A stretch of 64,000 nucleotides of DNA from Tachypleus tridentatus (Eukaryota; Arthropoda; Merostomata; Xiphosura; Limulidae). How positions within the stretch are numbered: position 1 is the first letter of the stretch; every line of letters starts with the position of its first letter. This document shows positions 12,901-24,900 of this stretch, one piece after another. Location: NCBI RefSeq assembly GCF_004210375.1, contig NC_134830.1, forward strand, positions 4,650,001-4,714,000. The letters are read 5' to 3'. Both the position numbers and the translations under genes were made by a program. The notes beneath the pieces were generated by a model that worked only from the letters and a program-made list of their open reading frames with translations, was not told the DNA's origin and searched no databases.

Positions 12901-15900
12901 TTGATGGGGCTTTTAGATTGTTAACAAATGAATGTCTAGTGATAATTTTTGGAGTTACAGGTCAGTTTTTTTGAGGAAACAAAATAGTCATAAAGTAACT
13001 TGCTGTTTAGTAGCACTATCAGCAGATTTAGGAATTAAAGTTTAATGGTTAACAGTAGAAGGCAATACCAAAGATTTGACATGTACCTTAAATTCTCAGA
13101 TTGGATTATTCTAAATTTAGCCTGTTATAACACTAAGGAAACCAGTTATTTTCAGTTATTACTAAAACCATAAGAATGTAAGTTTATGGTTTCTTTTTGT
13201 AAGACTATTTAAGCTTTCTATAATGTTTTGTATAGTTTTAAAGACTTGATTTTTCTGTTAAACTGAAATTAAAAGAACTTTCCACTTAACAAAAAGGTCA
13301 AATAAAGCAGTTGAAAGTTATTTGAAACTAACAAATAATTAAAAACAAAAGTATGGTTAAAAATTGCATAAGTGACAGAAGTTAAATGAACAACAGGAAA
13401 GTTAGTTAAATTACTTATATTAAATAAAACAAAAATCTGTTTGACAGTATGATTACAGTCTTGGTTCCAAAGAACCAGGTGGTGACATAAAGTGTTAACC
13501 AGTTTTTGTTCTGGTAATTTGGTTGTGTTCAATCAGATTTTTTGATATTTCGGTAAAAGTGTCTTAACTTTTGTTTCTCCATTACAGAGCTCTTTCCTTA
13601 TTTGTCCAAAAGGTTAAATGTTTCTACCGTAAAAGGTTTGTAGTTGTTCCAATCATAGCTGTTATAATTAAAGGTTTGTAGTTGTTCCAGTCATAGTTGT
13701 TATAATTAAAGGTTTGTAGTTGTTCCAGTCATAGTTGTTATAAATAAAGGTTTGTAGTTGTTCCAATCATAGTTGTTATAATTAAAGGTTTGTAGTTGTT
13801 CCTATGATACTCAATATAATTTAATGTACATTAATTACATTGTAAGTTATGAAACTGGTTTTAACAGTGTGTTGACTGGGTGATCAACGTGTAAGATACT
13901 AGCATATTAATTACATTTTAGGTTGTGGAACTATATAGCTGGTTTTCATTAATGACACAAAATCCTTTATTATACTCTGATTTAAATATAATAAAAATAA
14001 AGACTTTTAATGTGAAAATGGTTCTCTGTACTGAACACTTGGTGAATTAATTTATTCATTCATAAAAATAGTTTGTTTTTTTGTGTAATCTTTGCATGTA
14101 AGAGTATAACGTATCGTGGGATGAGAAAAAGTAAAACTGTATTTATTTATGTTTAATGTTTTAACACTAGATCCTGAGGTAGATGCTGCTGCTACAATGT
14201 TGGCATTGAAGAACGGGCCTTGTGTTCCAGACATGAACAGTAAGTCTTGCTGTTGTAAGAATGGGCCTTGTGTTCCAGACATGAACAGTAAGTCTTGGTG
14301 TTGTAAGAACGGGCCTTGTGTTCCAGACATGAACAGTAAGTCTTGCTGTTGTAAGAATGGGCCTTGTGTTCCAGACATGAACAGTAAGTCTTGGTGTTGT
14401 AAGAACGGGCCTTGTGTTCCAGACATGAACAGTAAGTCTTGCTGTTGTAAGAATGGGCCTTGTGCTCCAGACATGAACAGTAAGTCTTGGTGTTGTAAGA
14501 ATGGGCCTTGTGTTCCAGACATGAACAGTAAGTCTTGCTGTTGTAAGAACGGGCCTTGTGTTTCAGACATGAACAGTAAGTCTTGCTGTTGTAAGAATGG
14601 GCCTTGTGTTCCAGACATGAACAGTAAGTCTTGGTGTTGTAAGAACGGGCCTTGTGTTCCAGACATGAACAGTAAGTCTTGGTGTTGTAAGAACGGGCCT
14701 TGTGTTCCAGACATGAACAGTAAGTCTTGCTGTTGTAAGAACGGGCCTTGTGTTCCAGACATGAACAGTAAGTCTTGGTGTTGTAAGAACGGGCCTTGTG
14801 TTCCAGACATGAACAGTAAGTCTTGGTGTTGTAAGAACGGGCCTTGTGTTCCAGACATGAACAGTAAGTCTTGCTATTGTAAGAACGGGCCTTGTGTTTC
14901 AGACATGAACAGTAAGTCTTGCTGTTGTAAGAATGGGCCTTGTGTTCCAGACATGAACAGTAAGTCTTGGTGTTGTAAGAACGGGCCTTGTGTTCCAGAC
15001 ATGAACAGTAAGTCTTGGTGTTGTAAGAGCGGGCCTTGTGTTCCAGACATGAACAGTAAGTCTTGCTGTTGTGTAAACGGACCTTGTGTTTCAGACATGA
15101 ACAGTAAGTCTTGCTGTTGTAAGAACGGGCCTTGTGTTCCAGACATGAGCAGTAAGTCTTGCTGTTGTAAGAATGGGCCTTGTGTTCCAGACATGAACAG
15201 TAAGTCTTGCTGTTGTAAGAATGGGCCTTGTGTTCCAGACATGAACAGTAAGTCTTGCTGTTGTAAGAATGGACTTTGTGTTCCAAACATGAACAGTAAG
15301 TCTTGCTGTTGTCTTTGTTGTCCAGAAATTTTGAGGTAATTAATAGTGTTATATATTATAATTTATCTTGGCTGTATCTATGATTTATTATGTTATGTAT
15401 TACAATTTCAAATAGCTAAAAATTTTAATTTTAATTTAGAAGTTAATTGAATGTTAATACGTATCATATTTATGATATTTGTCTAGAAGAACAATACACA
15501 CAATTTTCTTTCTTAATAGAAATATATTTTAATATACAAACATCAATACAATATTTAATAATGGTTATTACAAAAAATATTACAAATATTGGTTTATAAA
15601 CAAGAGTTTTACAAACTTATAAACAATACTGAGTCTTCTGTCAGGCCTAGAACTGGATATTTTATCGATGGTCCAAGACAAGCAAATTAATTCTGAATTG
15701 ATATTATTACACCTCGCTCAAACCAGCTAGCTGTCTTTTCTTGGCTGGCCTTACACCTCTTACAAGATGACTTTTTACTGATGAAGATATTTTATATCCT
15801 CGAAGAAGTATTAATACCTAAAGTTAATTTACTGAAGTAGGATAGTTTATAATGTTTGAATCTATAAACATTCCTGGTTGAATTCTGAAACTTTCTTATT

Positions 15901-18900
15901 AATAAATGTTCATTGCAATTGTAGCTTCCAAAGTTTGTAGTATACTGATTGTAACTGACCAGCAATATTATTTGCCATCTCATGGCACACTGAGTTATAA
16001 CCCCTCGGTGTGGATTCCTGTACGTGGTGAGGGGACCTCCCAGGGAAGGTTCTGTTCTATCTGGTTACCTTCTCTGGGATCTAAACATCCACCCACGTGT
16101 TTGCCGTGCGTGGCGACCCGTGAAGGGGAGGAGAAGATCCTGGTGGTTGAGGGGTCCAACCCTAACACACCACTTTGGCCTCAAATTCCTGTAGGCAGGC
16201 GGCCTTTGGGTGGCCCCCCAGGTCAATCGGCTGGTCCACTTGGGCTAGAGTCAACCAAGTACCAGTGTTGGAAGTTCTCAACGGGTGTTGTGGACATTGT
16301 GCCTGATGCTGGTGTTTGGGTATAGTGCTCACGAAACCCTGGCGTTGCTGCATTGTCCTTGCGTGACTTTGTAGTGCGTCCCCTTGTAGGGCTCCATGGT
16401 GGGTGGGGTCAGTGGGTACCGAAATTTTTCCTTTTCCTATGGATCCTCAAAAAATTTAAATAAAATTGTAAAAAAACAGTCAATGGGTAGCGACCACGTC
16501 TTGAATACTCAGAACAGCAATCTTCAACATCAGTAACACATGTACCTCATTTTCTTATATTACATTCTCTTTGGAAAAAACCTTTAGGGCAAATGTCCCC
16601 TTTTTTTTATTCAAAAGGGACTAGAGGGACTTGCTGGCTCTCAAAATCAGTAAAGAAACTTGATCTGGTGACATATTAGTTGAAACATCCACATCCCAAC
16701 ACAGTGAACTTCTGTTGAAATCAAAGGCAATTGGGGATATACCTATTGAGGTTACACCCATGCTGCCTTGAATTCTTCACGAGGAGTTATTGTTGAAAGG
16801 GATTTGAAGAGCGTTCCGAGTCAGAGATTCTCGCTGGTCTCTCCACTCAAGGAGTTTCTGCAGTGAGTAGCATCTCCACTTTCGCAAAGATGGAATTACA
16901 CTGCCAACAAATACCCTCGTTTTAACATTTACTTCACCACGTGCACCTGCCACCATCAAGGCAGGTTATCTCATTGCAGGGTTGGCCATACATACCAAAC
17001 CCTCTTGATGTTTCCAATGTCAGAGATTGGCCACTCAAAGACATCTTGTCGTGGTTCCCTGACATGTGCTCGTTGTGGAGGCAAGGACCACGATGCCTAT
17101 GACTGTGACATGAACCCACATTGCGTAAACTGCAATGGTTCTCACCCCTCATACTTTCATTCTTGCCCAAAATGGTTGGAGGAAAAAGAGGTGCAGCGTT
17201 TGAAAACAACACATAACATTAGTTATCCTGAGGCTCGGAAATTGCTGTCCACAACTCCATCTCGGACATATGCTGCTGCACTTCATTCCACAACTACAGT
17301 GGGAGTGCAGACAGATCTCTGTGCCTCAAAGAATCGTTTTCAAAACAAATGAAAAGCCTTTTGACCTCCGTGGTTAAAAAGGTTGATGAATCAACTACCA
17401 CACCTATCTCTGTCCCTCCCATACCTTCCAACACACCTCAAGATCCACGTCCTTCAGTTTCAAATACAGGCATTTCTTCTGATACATCTTTTTCTCCCAC
17501 CACAAGAGACAACACAATTATTGGTTCGCGTCCTCAGTCACTAGATTCCCCTTCCAATAACAAAACCTGCCCACCGACACAGAGCAGGATCCATGGAGGT
17601 TGATAGACCTCCTCCAACTAAAGACAGTAAAGAAAAAAGGCGTGGTAAGTAAACCGAAGGGTTCTCCAGCCACTTCACCTACCGTTCTTAAAATGGCCAC
17701 CTTGATACAATGGAACTGTCGAGGTTTACGTTCTAATCTGGATGATATCAAAGCGCTGATTGCTTCCTACCATCCTGTTTGTCTTTCTTTACAAGAAACA
17801 TTTCTCAAAACTGCTGATACTGTCTCCATTCGGCAGTTTTCTCTGTACAGAAATGACAGGTTGTGTGATGGTCGAGTACATGGAGGGTGGCACTGTTGGT
17901 TGATCAACATGCGTGCCCACCCTGTCTTTGTCACTCAACACACCCTTGGAGGCTGTAGCCATCCGTGTTTCCTTGGGTCATACCATCACTGTTTGTTCTC
18001 TGTACCTGTCCCCTGGAAAGACATATGATCAATCAGATCTGGATGCTCTCGTTGAACAATTGCCATCTCCGTTTCTAATCCTAGGGATTTTAATGGACAT
18101 CATCCCCTCTGGGAAGTGCTATTATTGATGCGAGGGGCGATCTGTAGAGCGGATGCTCTCTGATCACAATCTTTCTCTTTTCAATACTGGTTCTTCCACT
18201 TACTTTCATGCACCTAGTCAGTCCTTTACGCTATTGATCTCTCAGTTTGCTCCCCTTCATTATTTTCCCATTTTCATGGAGGGTTGACAGTAATCCACTA
18301 GGCAGTGATCATTTTCCAATCCTTATAAGAGAGACTGGCGTGGTCGATGCCACCCTACCAGCGTGCCCGGTGGAAGCTGGATCAGGCAGACTGGTCCACT
18401 TTCACTGCTCTCGCAGAACAGATCCTACCATCGTAAATCAGCCATCAATAGACGACTGTGTAGCAGCGGTAACTGACTGTATTACACATGCAGCTGCTCA
18501 GTGTATTCCTAAAACCTCGACACGTTTTCCACGATATCCTCGTCCGTGGTGGAATCCTGCTTGCCACTTAGCAGCGGAAGGCTCAAAGCGGGCCTGGGAT
18601 ACTTTTCGTAGATATCCCACACTTTCAAACCGGGTTGCTTTCCAGCGGGCCCGTGCACATGCTAGGTGGGTAAGGCGTCACAGCCAGAAGGAATCTTGGA
18701 TTAAGTTCACAACCAGTATATCTTCTACCACCAGTTCCAAGATCATATGGGACAGGATTGAAAGGTTAATGGACACTACAATTCTGTCCCCTCTCGATCT
18801 TACTCTCTGATGGTCAGGAGGTGACTGATGTTGGAACATCGCTAACACTCTAGGTGAAAGCTTTTGCGGGTATCTAGCACTTCTGCTTGTTCCTCCACCT

Positions 18901-21900
18901 TCCTGGCTATCAAGACTCGGGCGGGCGATCACCTCTTTCCTTTGAACTAACTGTTTCTTTGACTATAATCGTCCTTTTACCCTGGTGGAACTAAAAATGG
19001 CCCTTCATCGGTCTGCCAGTACGTCTGTTGGACCTGATGATATTCATTATGACATGCTGCACCATTTATCTCCTGCTTCTCTTAATGTCCTTCTGATTGT
19101 TTTCAACGGATCTGGCAGAAGAATGTTTTCCTGATGCTTGGCCAGGCTATTATTTTACCTTTCTCTAAGCCAGGGAAAGATCCCAAGATTCCTTCAAACT
19201 ACCGTCCAATTGCTTTGTGAGCTGTCTCTGTAAGACATTAGAAAGGATGGTTAATGCTCGTCTTGTTTGGTTCCTTGAATCAAACAACCTCCTCTCGCCC
19301 ACACAGTGTGGGTTCCGTCGACAACACTCCACCACAGACCACCTAATTCGTCTTGAAACATCTATCAGAGAAGCCTTTCTCAACCGCCAACATCTTGTAT
19401 CAATATTCTTTGACATAGAGAAGGCTTACGACACAACATGGAGGTATGGCGTTTTGCGAGACCTCCATACATATGGGTTACGTGGCCATCTACCCATGTT
19501 TATTAAAAAATTTTTAATGGACAGGAGATTCCAGGTTCGTGTGGGTTCGACACTTTCCGTTCTTTTGTACAGGAACTTGGAGTCCCTCAAGGATGTGTAT
19601 TGAGTGTTACACTCTTCAGTATAAAGATAAATGCCATCACTGAACAACTCCCTCTCACTGTTGCTTGAATGGGCTGTATGTCGATGACTTTCACATCTCA
19701 TGTCAGTCGTCAAACATGAGATATATTGAGCGGCAACTACAAACCGCCCTCAATTGTGTAATGCGGAAGTGGACTATGGCGAACGGCTTTAATTTCTCTC
19801 TCTCCAAAACTGTGTGCATGCACTTTTGCCGTCGACGGGGTATTCACCCTGATCCTGAACTTCATATCGGTGGAGTTTTGCTGCCAGTTGTCCGGAGACC
19901 AAGTTCTTGGGGCTTATCTTTGATCGTAAACTGACCTTTATACCACACTTAAAGCAGCTTCGGGTCAAATGCACAAGAGCACTGAACATCCTCCGTGTTC
20001 TCTCTTCTACCAGTTGGGGGCAGATCGCTGTTCAATGTTAAAGGTATATCGTGCTCTTATTAGATCGAAACTTCGATTATGGATCAATGGTCTATGGCTC
20101 TGCCAGACCCTCAACCTTAAAGATGCTGGACCCGTTCATCACCAAGGACTTGACTCTGCACTGGAGCTTTCCGTACCTCCCAGTTCAAAGTATATACATT
20201 GAATCTCATGAACCTTCTCTACACCTTCGCCGTTTGCAACTATCTTTACAATATACTTGAAACTTCATTCCTTACCAAAGCATCCCACCTGGAAATGTGT
20301 TTTCCTTCCTCGGTGGGCAGTACTTTTCAGAACAGGCGATCTGTCATTGCTCCGTTTGGCCTTAGCATCCGGAAGCAATTGGATGAATTGGGTCTGTCTT
20401 TGGATAACATTGCATGTTCCACAGGTTGGCCCATCCCACCATGGCTTATTACAGCCCCAAATGTGACCTTTCTTTCAGTCACCTAAAAGGCAGATACTCC
20501 AGATTGGAAGTACCGTCTTTTATTCAATGAATATCTTTCAAACAATCATTCAGTTCCTATTTATACAGATGGTTCCAAATCAGGTAATTCAGTGGGCTCT
20601 GCTATGGTTTGCTATGGATCAGTAGTTGCCGCAGAATCCCTTCTACAGCTTCTGTGTTCACTGCTGAACTGTATGCCATATCTCTTGCCCTGGATCATAT
20701 TGCAGCTGAGCAGTACTCCAACTGCACTATTTATACTGATTCGCTTAGTTCTATACTTGCCTTGGAATCGCTACGTTGGCTCACATCCTATTCTCGCTGA
20801 TATTCGTAACCGACTGGCCCGTTTCTCATTAGCAGCTACTTCAATCCAGTTTTCTGGATACCAGGCCATGTTGGTATTGCGGGAACGAGCTTGCAGACAT
20901 GGCAGCTAAATATGTCTGCTTCAGCACCATCACTCCTATGCCTATTCGTACATGGACTATGGTGTTATCTTCAAGGGTCGGCTCCGTGCCAGCTGGCAGT
21001 CCACTTGGGTGAGCAACGTGACAACAAACTTTTCCAAATCAAACCCAAAATTGGACTTTGGCCATCTAGCTTCCGTAAAGTTCGGAAGGAGGAAGTTGTT
21101 CTCACTAGGCTACGCATTGGTCACAGTTTTTTAACTCATCATTTTCTTTTATCTGGAACTGATGCACCAATGTGTAATTTGTGTAACACTCAAATCACTA
21201 TCAGCCACATTTTACTTTCTTGCCATCGTTACAATTCTCAACGACGGCAATATTTTAAACATATTTTTTCCCAGGGTCAATCTGTAACATTGGACAGAGT
21301 TATTGGTGATGGTGACTCTGTCCACCTTGATAATGTTTTTAATTTTTTAATGGCCATTAACCTTTTTAATCTCATTTAAGTGTTGCATGTTTATTCATTA
21401 CACCTTTTTAATTGTGGTTCCTTTTTTACAGTTTTAATCTCTCATTCAATTTGACATTGGACAATAGCCAGAACATTAAATAACTCGACACCAGGACTGG
21501 AAAGGCCAACTTCAGGTGACTAACGCTCCTGTTTGAACTATCCGTTTGAACTACTCGTTAGTCATCCTGGCGAGTTGTTATTATACTTTTACTGCATGTC
21601 ATTTCACACTTTTACTAATTAACTTTTTAGTACTGGCCATATGACTCATAACCCGGAACCAGGACTGGAAAGACCAACTTCAGGTGACTGACGGTGGTTT
21701 TTATACTTACTTGTTAGTCTTCCTGGCGGGTTACGATCATTACCATTCTGCTACAGGTAGTTCTTTACAACTTTGTTGACTGGATGTCAACATTGGTTTT
21801 TACGCCATTTTCTGTCTTAATTGCCGTTTTGCTTTTATCTTCAATTACTTCTACAAATTTTACTCTATTTACTTGACTTTATCCTTTTACTGGACATTTG

Positions 21901-24900
21901 GCTACTCATTATTACGATTTTATGGAGTGTCTTTTAAAACTTTTAATTTCTTTTACATTTTGATAATAGCTGCTATGACACATAACCCAGAACCAGGACT
22001 GGAAAGGCCAACTTCAGGTGATTGACGGTGGTTCTTGAACTTACCTGTTAATCTTCCTGGCGGGTTATGATCATTACCTTTTTGCTAGAGTAAATACCTT
22101 ACAACTTCTTATACTCTACCTTTTATTTTATTACCTGTTAATCTTCCTGGCGGGTTATGATCATTACCTTTTGCTAGAGTAAATACCTTACAACTTCTTA
22201 TACTCTACCTTTTATCTTAACATTGTAGACTAGGTGTCAACATTGGTTTTATACTTTTTTGTTTTACCTTCAGTTCTATTTATGTCTGTTACTACATTTA
22301 TTTATTTATTTATTTATTTATTTTTTTACATTTTTACCGAATGTCTGGCGCAGATAGCCTCGCTGCTTTGTGCCATAAAACACTAAATCAATCAATCAAT
22401 CAAACTGAGTTATAAACTTTCAGGAGAGGTTCTACGAAGTTCAGTTGGCAACAATACTGGCAATCACCTTGTTGATTCTTACGCTCAAGAACCTTCTACA
22501 AATTTAGATAACAGGCGGAAGATACACAATACACATATAACGATGTATGCCACTTGCATCAAACTGAAACAAACGTGGGTATTAAAATAAATGTATACAG
22601 TAAATTTGTTACAGTCCTGATGTCTTTCTGTGTCCTTACTCTCCAAGTAGACCTCGTGCTCCTATTTTATTAAGTTCAGATGGATAAACTCCGTACAAAT
22701 ATCAATCCTGAAATACAAAACAGTTGTATTAACATGATTTTGAACAAATGTAACTGTAAAGTAACATTCAAATCAACATAGAATCTTGTATATGTATACA
22801 GTCTATGCTGACAGCTATCCTATACACTCAGCCTGTGGATATGTTACATGAAAACACAAGACAATCTGCACTTTGTGGCAGTAGTCGCATTAATATAAGA
22901 ATGACCGTCATTCCTATTATTTGATTAGAATATCCTAAAAGTCAGCAGTGGGTGGTACAGACTAGTTGACTTTCTTCTATTGGGTTACTTCAAATTTAGG
23001 GACAACATGGACAGATATTGATGAGTAGCTTTACGCATAAAATCCAATGAAACAAATTTCAGTTATTTAATGTACTGAATATTGCAAAATATATTATTTG
23101 ACTTACAACTAATATATATTTATATTATTATTTATTATATATTTCTTTGTGGCTTATCAGTTGAAATGTGCAATGATTATGTCAAAATTGTTAACAGTGA
23201 GAACAAACATTTCTCTTTGTTTTATAGAATTAATTACTTTAAAGTAACCAGTCATATACTCACACACCCATGTTTCTAGGTTTAATGTGGTGGTATATTA
23301 TTTTCAGAATATTGTGAAGAGTCGGAAAACACAATTTCTTCAAGTGGGAGAAAACAAAGAAGCGACACTTCAGGTTAAGGTCAGCCTGTTTAATATGTGT
23401 GCTTCTATGACCTTAACAGTACCAACTGATTTAGAGACCTTCACAGTACCAACTGATTTAGAGAGCTATCTTTGTTAATCTATGTGTGTACTAATTTAAT
23501 TATAATTTCATCATCTTAGTCTAACCAGAGTTATGTTTTGATAAATAATTTTAAGATTTGGAAATATGGACAACATGTAATGTCTGAAACACTGAGATGT
23601 ACTCAATAATTAAGAAAGAAATACTTGAAAGTTTTGGAATTTATTTTTTATTTAATGATTAATTATTTGGAAATCTCAATATTACATTTATCATGAATTT
23701 ATTAAAATCAATGAAAACATTTGTAACATTAGTTAACATTCTTTACAAATATAGAGATAAACTGTACACTCTTTACATATATATGGATAAACTGTACACT
23801 CTTTACATATATATAGATAAACTGTACACTCTTTACATATATATAGATAAACTGTACACTCTTTACATATATATAGATAAACTGTACAATCTTTATATAT
23901 ATAGAGAGATAAACTGTACACTCTTTACATATGTATAGATAAACTGTACACTCTTTACATATATAGATAAACTGTACACTCTTTATATATAGAGAGAGAT
24001 AAACTGTACACTCTTTACATATGTATAGATAAACTGTACACTCTTTACATATGTATAGATAAACTGTACACTCTTTACATATATATAGATAAACTGTACA
24101 CTCTTTATATATATATAGAGATAAACTGTACACTCTTTATATATATATATAGAGATAAACTGTACACTCTTTACATATATATAGATAAACTGTACACTCT
24201 TTACATATATATAGATAAACTGTACACTCTTTACATATATATAGATAAACTGTACACTCTTTACATATATATAGATAAACTGTACACTCTTTACATATGT
24301 ATAGATAAACTGTACACTCTTTACATATATATAGATAAACTGTACACTCTTTATATATATATAGAGATAAACTGTACACTCTTTACATATATATAGATAA
24401 ACTGTACACTCTTTACATATATATAGATAAACTGTACACTCTTTACATATATATAGATAAACTGTACACTCTTTACATATATAGAGATAAACTGTACACT
24501 CTTTACATGTATAGAGATAAACTGTACACTCTTTACATATACATAGATAAACTGTACACTCTTTACATATATAGAGATAAACTGTACACTCTTTACATAT
24601 ATATAGATAAACTCTACACTCTTTACATATATATAGATAAACTGTACACTCTTTACATATATAGATAAACTGTACACTCTTTACATATATATAGATAAAC
24701 TGTACACTCTTTACATATTCAGAGAGATACGCTGTACGCCCTTTACATGTGTATAGATAAACTGTACACTCTTTACATATTCAGAGAGATACGCTGTACG
24801 CCCTTTACATGTGTATAGATAAACTGTACACTCTTTACATATATAGATAAACTGTACACTCTTTATATATATAGAGAGATAAACTGTACACTCTTTACAT

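Larger units (their letters stand above)
16001..22403 (+). mobile_element. LINE copy A, end-to-end, I/Nimb-like with RNase H
   Basis: The element is bracketed by ACTGAGTTATAA at 15989-16000 and 22404-22415, a 12-bp target-site duplication. Layout: 5' UTR 16001-16438 beginning CCCCTCGGTGTGG; ORF1 with CCHC knuckles; ORF2 with AP endonuclease, reverse transcriptase, RNase H and a C-terminal zinc region; a 3' UTR of repeated modules; terminal (ATCA)n. ORF1 and ORF2 contain frameshifts and stops, so this copy is inactive. Presence of RNase H plus an AP-type endonuclease places it in the I superfamily; Nimb-like is a guess from the ORF1 style. Confidence 0.95.
15906..22590 (+). pseudogene. 89-codon open frame interrupted by LINE copy A
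   Basis: If LINE copy A and one copy of its target-site duplication are disregarded, an open frame runs from ATG at 15906 to 16000 and resumes in phase at 22416, reaching TAA at 22588-22590. It is 89 codons. Recognisable stretches are [15 protein letters not shown] on the left and [20 protein letters not shown] on the right. Composition is protein-like and not low-complexity. I recognise no family. The minus strand across the same junction is also open for about 57 codons, so chance openness is a real possibility. If it was ever coding, the 6.4-kb insertion ended that. Confidence 0.25.

Noticed and set aside
14052-15290. Long minus-strand frames opposite FoxN3 exon 4
   Set aside because: They exist only because the 48-bp unit has no stop in those phases. 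Only the + strand frame is tied to a conserved exon.
23308-23373. 66-nt FoxN3 cassette exon candidate
   Set aside because: Splice sites are acceptable and 66 nt recalls the vertebrate cassette, but in the phase from 15335 it meets TGA at once, and no similarity is seen.
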